Notes under the pieces: generated by a model | Told to the model about the DNA's origin: nothing | The model's input: the letters and a program-made list of their open reading frames with translations, nothing else | The model's database searches: none | Source: Dacryopinax spathularia | Lineage: Eukaryota; Basidiomycota; Dacrymycetes; Dacrymycetales; Dacrymycetaceae | DNA: 64,000 bases | Assembly: GCA_037974965.1 (NCBI GenBank) | Contig: JBBPFI010000001.1 | Location: 496,001 to 560,000, forward strand | Direction: 5' to 3' | Made by a program: the position numbers and the translations under genes | In this document: piece by piece, positions 56,424-64,000 of the stretch | How the letters are laid out: every line of letters begins with the position of its first letter | Numbering within the stretch: position 1 is the stretch's first letter

Positions 56424-57730
56424 TCAAGCCCACTCTCCATCCAATGCCTCGGCGGGGAACTTCTCCGCATCCATCATCACCTCCTTCATGACCTCCTCAT
56501 CGCTCAGCTTCTTCCCTTCCGCCTCGGCACTGCTCTCGACTTCCTTCGCATCCCCCTCCGGGATGACCTGGCCAATATCCTCCTTGTCGCCAATCAAGAT
56601 CACCTCGGCTCCCTTGAAGTCGAGCAGCTTGACCGGGTTGGCAGGGACGAACCGCAGGCCTTTCCCATCTCCCTCGCCCGCAAACTCAGCCTGGATGACT
56701 TCCTCCGGGTAGTCGGCGCGCATCTTGGGGTTGAGCCCCGCTTGAGGTGGGGTGCTCGTGGTGGGGTTCTTGACCTGCAGGACAAAGCTAGACGAAGGGA
56801 GGATCTCCAGTTCCTTCTGCACCTCTCCCGGCTCGGAAGGATGGGACAAATGGTAAGCGAGGTAAGTCGCGTGCGAGCTGGGCGGCCCGTCGGTCTTAGC
56901 GTAGATCACGTAGTTCCCTCGTCCAGCAAGGCGCGCTTCGCCAATATGCCGCTCGCCGCGCGTCTTCGTCTCGTAGTCCTTCGGCCCCAGCTCGGAGGCG
57001 AGCTCTTTCAGGTCGTCGCCGTAGGCGACTACGGCCGCCCAGAACGCTTCGCGCTTTTTCGTGGGGTCGGGGAGCCGTTTCTTGCCCACGGAGATGTAGC
57101 GGTATTGTTTGCGGGGCTTGCCTTGCGGTTCGGGCGGAGGGGCGGCAGAGCCGGATCCGCGAGGAAGGAGGAGGATGAAGAACTTCGAGACGTCGTCTAT
57201 CGAGTGAACTTCTTCGAGCTCGACTTTAGGCCGGTAGAAGAAGTAGATGCTACCGGAATGGATGGTCAGCATATATGCGGGTAGGAGGGAAAAGAACCGA
57301 CGTACTGGCCTCGCTCGAGGATGCCTTCGCCCTTCTCGAATCCCTTCGGGTCGGTTGCGCTCTCCCGCGCCTCGGTCATGCTCTTCGCCCCACCCTTCTT
57401 CTCCTTCCCCTCGCTGTCGTCCTTTGCGGTTTCTTTGACACTCTCCTTCTCCTCGCTCGCATTTTCCTCTTTCTCCTCCTTCCCAGTCTCCTCTTCCTTC
57501 TCTTCCTTGCCATTTTCAGCAGGCTTCGCCTCCTCCTCATGACCCTTCTTCTCCATCTCCTCCACTTCCTCCTTCTCCGCCTTAGCAGCGCTTACATCCT
57601 CTCCCTCTTCCTTCTTCGCCCTCTTCCCGCCTCGCTGTTTAGTACTGCTCTGTCTCTTCACCCCCGCCTCCTTAGGTGCAGCATGAGCTCCATTCGTCTT
57701 CCCAGCAGCTTGGCTCCTTGTAGTCGGCAT
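56424..57730 (-). CDS. Conserved fungal protein of unknown function
   Basis: Exons 57730-57306 and 57249-56424 give 416 residues. Residues 1-120 are extremely Glu/Lys-rich (EEEAKPAENGKEEKEEETGK) and probably disordered. They start with MPTTRSQAAGKTNG and a basic RGGKRAKKEE that may act as a nuclear signal. The folded part starts GILERGHIYFFYRPKVELEE and goes on with IDDVSKFFILLLPR, YRYISVGKKRLPD, AFWAAVVAYGDDLKELAS, NYVIYAKTDGPPSSHATYLA and LDFKGAEVILIG. I recognise this block as widely conserved in filamentous fungi, where it is often left hypothetical or named after a BTB domain that I cannot see here. The function is unknown. The divergent neighbour is the membrane protein at 58305. Confidence 0.75.
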
Positions 57731-58304
57731 AAGTGGCGTGCAGTAATCGTATACTATCGGCAACAGCAGACGGTGGTCGTAGTACTGAACAAGCCAGCAC
57801 ACATGCCCTCCCTCCGCTCGCTCTGGGTCTTATACATCCCCAGTGAGCGGCAGATCACTCTGTTCATGTGGTCTTGGTCTGGACGATCCCGAACCAACCC
57901 CACATATTCGGTGGTCTCTCCTCCATATTCTTCAGTCTTCGGCGAACCCCCGTTGGTCTGGGCCAGAAGGTGACGTCAACACGCTTCTTGGTGGGATTAT
58001 GTAATCTGGTTAGATAAGATGCGGCGGATGAAGCGGGAATGTGTTGTGAGTTTGTGAGGGGAACGGGAGATGACGCATCGCGTGAAAATGAAGTCAGGGC
58101 TGCTGGTGAGGGATCGAGGCACGTTCCCCGTTCGGATGGAGTGGGTGAGGCTATTTTCGTTTGGTTTCTCGTCTTCATCCCCCATCTCCTCTTCCTATCC
58201 ATCTCTCCAGCTCGCATCTACTCGCATTCATCAACATTCAAGGCACATCTTCTCGTCTGTAATCGCACCAACATATACCCCGCAATACCCGTCCACAATT
58301 CGCG
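57731..58304. promoter_or_regulatory. Divergent upstream region
   Basis: This 574-bp spacer lies between the unknown Glu/Lys-rich gene (-) and the membrane protein gene (+). It holds both promoters. I see no other feature. Confidence 0.4.
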
Positions 58305-59610
58305 ATGTCCGACCGGACGTTCACCTCCCCTTCACCCGCCAATGGCACCGCCAATAACTTGACAATTCCAAAAGAACGCCCCTCCGACACCGACGCAGGC
58401 GACAGCGGCTCGATCATCTCTACCCATTCCCACTTACGATTCCATCCCTCCTCCGTCCGCCAGCCCCTCCCATTCTTCTACCCTACAGGCGGTCAATTCG
58501 TCGACTCGAAACACGGCACCTCGTACAAATGGTCCTCCCGCTCTTCGCGCAAGAACCGCTCTCCACCCGCACGACACCATATCGAGCCTCATCCCACTTC
58601 CCCACACCACGGGCCCACACCGCGCCTAACGTCAACAGCGAGCAGCCTCGAGGCCCGTCTTCACAAATCCCCGTTTAAGCCACATCTGGAAGCGGACTGC
58701 TCGTTCTGGGTAGCGGTGATCTTCACGGCCGGATCGGCAGTCTGGGTCGCCAATGGCTTCCTCGTCTTCCTCCCCCTCCTGAGGCCCGAAGTCCCGCAGT
58801 ACACCAACGCAGCCGGCGCACTGGCGTTCGTCGGAGGAACGCTATTCGAAATCGGCAGCTGGCTCATGCTCGTCGAAGCCGGAAACACGGGGCACGAGCA
58901 GATGTTCGAGGGCCCACTGAGCGCCTACCTCCGCTGGCGACGACCGAGCGAAGAACGCCTGCTCGAATCCCAGGGCCACTCCCCGCACTCCGAAGACCCA
59001 AACGACTCACAAGACGCCGTGCCCGAAAAGCCTGGCCAGAAACCACCAGCGAGCAAGAAGTTCAAGTGGTTCGCAAGGCCCGCTTGGAGGGATATTGGCT
59101 ATCTGGCGAGCTTTATCCAGCTGATCGCGGCGACGGTCTTTTGGGTGTCGACGATTGTCGGGTTGCCGGGGGTCATCCCGACGCTATTTACGGATCCGCC
59201 GGTGGTAGTGACGGATATCTTCTATTGGACGCCGCAGGTGGTGGGCGGGTTCGGGTTTGTCGTGAGCAGCTTGTTGCTGTGAGTTCCTCTCACCCTCTCG
59301 TCCTCAAACTGATACTACCCTCCTCATTCTCCCGCTTTGAATTGCGTGTGCTGACCCCGGCGGTAGGATGATCGAAACCCAAAAACACTGGTACCTCCCG
59401 AACCCCCTCTCAATAGGCTGGCAAGTCGGCTTCTGGAACCTAGTCGGCGCACTCGGTTTCCTCCTCTGCGGAGCATTCGGATACCTGAGTCTCGACGTGG
59501 AATGGGAGAACTACCAGAGCGCGTGTAGCACTTTTTGGGGGAGTTGGGCGTTCTTGATCGGGAGTTTGGTGCAGCTTTGGGAGACGCTGTGGAGGGAGGA
59601 GCCGCAATAG
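58305..59610 (+). CDS. Multi-pass membrane protein of unknown function
   Basis: Exons 58305-59278 and 59367-59610 make 405 residues. About 130 disordered Ser/His/Pro-rich residues come first. Six likely membrane segments follow, among them FWVAVIFTAGSAVWVANGFLVF, ALAFVGGTLFEIGSWLMLVE, YLASFIQLIAATVFWVSTIV, VVGGFGFVVSSLLLMIETQ, NLVGALGFLLCGAFGY and FWGSWAFLIGSLVQLWETL. The last block and the earlier FVGGTLFEIGSWLMLVE look alike. This suggests an internal duplication of a two-helix unit that resembles the YrhK domain. Homologues seem common in fungi, without known function. The intron lies inside the fourth segment and the junction L-M-I-E-T restores the frame. Confidence 0.75.
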
Positions 59611-59987
59611 GATGGTTCAACATATTTCGCACTCGCATATGACAGACACTGTAGCCCATAGATTCAACCTTGTACACGAACATGATCTCACGACCGCATA
59701 ATCCATTTTACTTTCCGGATTTCCACTATTGTGTGGAGCACCTTCGTTCAACTGCTTTTCATGCGGCAGTCCGAAGCAGGTCCACGGTACGACGCCGTCA
59801 GTCGTCTGTGCGCTACAGCGAGAATCTCGACTCGCAACGATCCTCATTCGGATTATTTTTGGTCTCACCCGAAGCCGTTCGCACGGTATTCGCCAGCATT
59901 AACAAGAGAGAAGTTGTCAATGAGAGCCAGACAAAAAGGCAAATTGTATAAGGATTTCTTTCGCAGCCCGGAAAAGAAGATTTGAAT
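59611..59987. other. Gene-free spacer
   Basis: No gene is supported in these 377 bp. The TTTT tract on the minus strand near 59971-59976 is the Pol III terminator of the tRNA gene. Confidence 0.45.
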
Positions 59988-60066
59988 GATGAGAGTGGGA
60001 TTCGAACCCACGCCCTTTCGGACGAGATCCTTAGTCTCGCGCCTTAGACCGCTCGGCCATCTCACC
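59988..60066 (-). tRNA. tRNA-Leu, anticodon AAG
   Basis: The minus strand folds into a class II tRNA of 79 bases without an intron. The acceptor pair is GGTGAGA with TCTCATC, the D-arm is GCCGAGCGGTCTAAGGC, and the anticodon stem-loop is CGAGA-CTAAGGA-TCTCG with AAG at the anticodon. A variable arm TCCGAAAGGGC and T-arm GTGGGTTCGAATCCCAC follow. Box A and box B are intact, and a TTTT terminator lies just downstream. It reads CUU and, with inosine, CUC leucine codons. Confidence 0.95.
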
Positions 60067-60561
60067 AGACGATGGGAAGGTTTCCCGAAGTTCTGAGATA
60101 TCGGCCCAGCCAGTGTGAGGCCGCTTCGGGCTGCCTAACGCTCATCTCACACCAGTAACTCCGTAAGAACCGCCCTACAATTGCGCCCCAGAGTCTTGTT
60201 ACGTATCCTGGTCGCATCTTCATCCCGAATCTCACACAAACATCAATTGACACCAATGCATTAAATCCCCTGTTGTACATGATCTAAGCAAACCTCAAGC
60301 CAGAAAGTCACCACCGTTCACGTGCTGAGTTTCGCGTTTTTCTGCAGCTCCGCCGCCGTATAATCCGTACACGTGAGTCAGTAAGATAGATAGATGATGA
60401 TGTCTGGTCTAGAACGAACGGATGCGAGCCCTGAGGGGAGATGAGAGAGGTGGTGTAAGGTATATCTAGCGTCTAGGGCCGTCGGTGGCCGGAGTAGACT
60501 GAGGCGGGTTTCCCGATGAGTGAAGGTGATGGTGCGTAGAGACCAAGGGAGCAGGAGGCGA
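60067..60561. other. Spacer between tRNA and MFS exporter
   Basis: These 495 bp hold the upstream flank of the tRNA and the 3' untranslated region of the MFS gene. I see no further gene. Confidence 0.4.
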
Positions 60562-62531
60562 TCATGCGGCTGCTGCGCCCAGCTTGACACCGAGAGCCTT
60601 GATGTTGTAGTTCTTGGTGAAGAGGGCGCAGAGGGAGCCGAGTGCGCCGCCAGGTACGCCGATGAGGTAGACGTAGTCAAGTGCCTTGACGTATGCCTGG
60701 ACGATCGGCACTTGCTGTTCTGTGGGGAGTTGTTGGATGACGGTGACGCTGTCCTTGATTCCCTGGATGACTTCTGCGGGCAGGTTGGGCGCGTAGATCG
60801 CGAGCTCCTTCGCGAGTTGGTTGGAGAAGATCGTGCCTGCAATGCAGATACCGATGACACCGCCTACGAGCTGGGCGAAGGTGACGAGTGAAGTGGCCTG
60901 CGGGATCATCCGCTCGTCGTCGTGGTATTCGGCCTGGATGGCAATGACGACGTTTTGGAGGGCACCGCCGATACCAGCACCGAACAGGATTTGGAAACCG
61001 ATCATCTTCGAGTTGGACGCGTTGGCGTCCAGGGTGTAGAGCAGGCCAGCACCGACGGAGGTGATGAGCGGGGAGAAGAACAGGAATGGCCAGTATCGGC
61101 CGGTGAAGTTGATCACTGCACCGGAGATAGCGGCGAACACGACGACGGAAAGCATGAAAGGAAGGATGTCGATACCGGACTGGGTGGCGGAGTGGCCCTT
61201 TGCCTGGTACTGCAGCGGGAGATAGTACGTCGCGAGCAGCAGGCCGAGCATGACGAAGAACGCCTCGAGGCAAGTGCCGATCTGGGTGCGCTTCTTGAAC
61301 AGCTTGAGAGGGAGGACAGCACGCGGGCCCATGTACCACTCCCAAGAGATGAACATGATGAGGACGGCACCGAAGACGCAGAAGAGCGCAATGACCGACT
61401 TGTCGTTCCAGGGCTTCAGGTTACCACCCCACTGCAGCGGCAGGAGGAGCGTGACGACCATGCCGATGGAAAGGAGTGCGCCAATCCAGTCCATGTACAA
61501 CCACCGCTGGAGCGCGGTCATTCCGTCTGTCGCTTCTGATCCAATGGCGGGCCGAGCCTCGATGAGGAGCATGATAACGCCGATCGAAACTGCACCGATA
61601 GGCAGGTTGATGTAGAAGCACCACCGCCAAGTGACATGGTCGGAGAAAGCACCACCAAGCAGGGGACCAACGACAGAGGACACGGCGAACACTGCACCGA
61701 AGGAACCGAAAAGGAGTGGTCGGTCCTCAAGACGAGTGATCTGGGCGATGATAGACAGAATAGAAGTGAAGATCCTGAAAAATTAGTCAGAGACAGTGCA
61801 TATGATGCGCATATATGCTACTTACCCAGCGGCTCCGATACCGGCAAATGCACGACCGAAGATCAGAACGTTCACGTTCGGTGATACACCGCAAATGAGC
61901 GATCCGATCTCGAACAAGGTGATAGCCGTGATGTAGACCCATTTTGTCGGAGCGATGATGAGCAGTTGACCGTAAAGCATGAGGAAACCGGCTTGGGTGA
62001 GGAAATAGCCTGAAGCAATCCACGTGATCGAGTCGAGTGAGTTGAAGTCGGAGGCAATACGCGGGATGGCCGTTGCGGTAATAGTTTGATCGAGGGCGAC
62101 GAGGAAGATGGAGAGAAGCATGGCACTGCAGTCATCATCAGCAACCTGTGTCTCTCGCCCGAACAATTGAAAGTAACTTACCCAAAGGCGAGAACTAACC
62201 GCAGACCGGTCAGATACCGCTTATCATCGGCCATGTCGAAAGCGCCGCCAGCCTTATTGGGCGCGGTGATTGCCGCTGCATTCACCACCTCTTTCTGGAT
62301 GTCTGCATCCTCACTTCTCCTAGGCGCTCCGTCGGCGGCAAATCCGCCCGGTTGCCCTTGTACTTTTCCGTTCACTGATTCTGGTGATGAGGACGCATGT
62401 ACGTCGGTCGTGGACATTATGGGCGTGTTGACCACCGTCGGTTCGGGGTCAGGTCCGGTCTCGTCGACCGAGGTAGATGCAGAAGCAGGTTTTGGCGTGT
62501 TTTCGCTGCCAAGGGGAGGATAGAGGGCCAT
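60562..62531 (-). CDS. DHA2-family drug:H+ antiporter (14-TM MFS)
   Basis: Exons 62531-62182, 62125-61826 and 61774-60562 give 620 residues. About 110 hydrophilic residues lead into TM1. Signatures are LVALDQTITATAIPRIASDF (motif D1, LDxTIVNVALP type), GRAFAGIGAAG (motif B) and GPLLGGAFSDHVTWRWCFYI plus NLPIG (motif C), all typical of 14-TM DHA2 exporters. A late block PQATSLVTFAQLVGGVIGIC also fits the family. The protein exports toxins, azoles or secondary metabolites across the plasma membrane using the proton gradient. The substrate cannot be read from sequence. No biosynthetic cluster lies beside it inside the window. Start ATG 62531 (MALYPPLGSEN) was chosen over 62621 because the extra 30 residues look like leader. 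Confidence 0.92.
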
Positions 62532-64000
62532 GGTCGTGTTGTTATAGCCTTCAGTAGAGGTCGGCGTTATGCTTGGTAAGATATATGCTAGTTGTATGCC
62601 AAGCAGAGCGGGTTGCGTCAAGCCGCGTTCAAGAGGAGTCAGCGATGTGGCAGTCGCGATGATGCGGTGTGGGCGTGGAGATCGTCAGCCGCTGTACAGA
62701 AGCGGAAAGGGATGGCGTGGAGAGACGGCGAGTGGGGGAATGATAATCGTGAGGAGAGACAGTCGTCCCGTGCTCATGCACCTTTTAAGCCCACCGCGCA
62801 GTGATTTGCGTTTTCGCGCAATTTCGACCTTCGGGCGCCGTGGAATTTGGCGATGGACGGGCGCCCGTACGCCGCTCGGACGGACTTACCATTGCCGGGG
62901 ATCGCGTCTTCCCCTGGGTGTATGCATGCATGCTGCCCCGACCACTCCCGGTCGATGTGGACTCCTCCCTTCCCCGGCGCGGCTGGCTGACGAGTTCCCC
63001 CGGCCGGGGGAAGAAAGTGTCGAGGATGGCCCCGCCCTTGTCGCACCCTGACAAGCAGCGAAAACTTGGGGCCCTTGGCGCATACACGCCTTCCCGGCGG
63101 CCGACCTTCTCTCAGGGCGCACCAACCTGGACCCACGCGCTCGGAACAACGGCAACTCTATGACTAAGCGGAATCTGATGCTTTGCACTGATTCGCTCAC
63201 AGCTGGTGGGCGTTTGACGCCCTGATGACGCGAAATGACTGGAGTCATCGTGTGATGGGGCACCCTACCGGCCCCGGCTAGGGGCTGTGCTTAGGGGAAA
63301 ATCGAAGGTAACTGCTCGACACTTCGTGAAAGTTCGCCTTCCGCTTGACTCCCACTGACTCAACCTGGGCTCAGCGACCCCCCAGAAGCACTAGTACTGA
63401 AAAGATAATCAGTCCCATGCCCAATCATGATGTGATTTCTGAGCGAGTCTACGGACATCGATATCGCTGATAGGATGTCATGCGTGCCCACCTCATCCGA
63501 TCAACCGCTTACAAGACAACCATCAATTGGTTGCAAGACATTAATAGTTTCAGAAAAGAAGCTGACAAAGCCAATTACGACCTGATGATCACCGCGCAGC
63601 ACAGAGAACGAGCATCGACCCACGCTCGCAGCATGGATCCCAAACGTCCAAACCCCTGCTCGCCTCCACAACGCATTCCAGATACCCTTACGGGAATCGT
63701 GGGCGGGCGCCTAGCTTCGGCGCCCTTTGAGAAGGGTTCGGTTGATGATGTTACGACAGCAAGCATTAATATTGCTGCCGAGCTTGTCGCAGGATGAACG
63801 GAAGGAAGGATCTGAAGTTCTAGGCTCGTTCTTGATCGGATAAGATTGAGCCGTCTTAGGACGTCTTACTCCCATGAACTAACCATCATCCGTCGCTGCA
63901 TTTCCCCACCTTCGACCCACAAAGTTCAGAACGAGTCATCTATAAGTTAAAGCTAGGCGTCGAAAAGCGGTGCAAAAGTCGCGCGTGGCCTTGCCACGTT
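62532..64000. promoter_or_regulatory. Upstream region of the MFS exporter, right edge
   Basis: These 1.47 kb hold the MFS promoter. I find no protein family or RNA gene on either strand. Open frames here, such as 63480-63797, lack any conserved motif. A gene could start beyond the right edge. Confidence 0.4.

Noticed and set aside
63480-63797. A 105-codon frame near the right edge
   Set aside because: It has no conserved motif and no supporting exon.
60562-64000. A secondary-metabolite cluster around the MFS exporter
   Set aside because: No synthase, terpene cyclase or P450 is found beside it within the window.

Overview
The window is nuclear DNA from a filamentous basidiomycete, most likely an Agaricomycete. 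It is compact and GC-rich. Its genes carry many short introns of about 45-70 bases that mostly start GTGCGT, GTACGT or GTAAGT and end in YAG, and the proteins are of fungal type (Atg37-, Atg14-, FMP27/Hob- and DUF2985-like). I rebuilt each gene by joining exons so that phases agree and family motifs run through the junctions. 24 protein genes and one tRNA are supported. I recognised no transposon, retroelement or CRISPR array.

Left part (0-17 kb): an acyl-CoA-binding membrane protein like Atg37/ACBD5 (-), the SLX1 nuclease with an H1-like/AT-hook tail (+), a divergent pair of mitochondrial ribosomal proteins (mS34-like -, uL24m +), an equilibrative nucleoside transporter (-), a 480-bp tandem repeat array, and an 11-exon gene for a 2,082-residue KDM3-type JmjC protein with three repeated GATA-like zinc fingers (-).

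Middle (18-39 kb): prolyl oligopeptidase (-), an FLX1/SLC25A32-like mitochondrial carrier (+), a flavin monooxygenase (+), SNU13 (+) behind telomere-type promoter repeats, an Atg14-like autophagy protein (-), a mitochondrial initiation factor 3 with four N-domains instead of one (+), a large helical-repeat (PPR-like) mitochondrial protein (-), and a DUF2985 membrane protein (+).

Right part (39-64 kb): a 3,014-residue FMP27/Hob/BLTP2 bridge-like lipid transfer protein (+), a haloacid dehalogenase-type hydrolase (-), the IST3/Snu17 splicing factor (-), a LigB-type extradiol dioxygenase (+), two tandem DsbA-fold genes with identical exon lengths (+), a conserved fungal protein of unknown function (-), a multi-pass membrane protein (+), tRNA-Leu(AAG) (-) and a DHA2 drug exporter (-).

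The genes do not form a biosynthetic cluster. Two loose themes are visible. Five genes serve mitochondria (mS34, uL24m, carrier, IF3, PPR-like) and two serve pre-mRNA splicing (SNU13, IST3). Most neighbours are divergent or convergent pairs with short gaps, so shared promoters and overlapping 3' ends are likely. The most unusual item is the IF3 gene with a quadrupled N-terminal domain.
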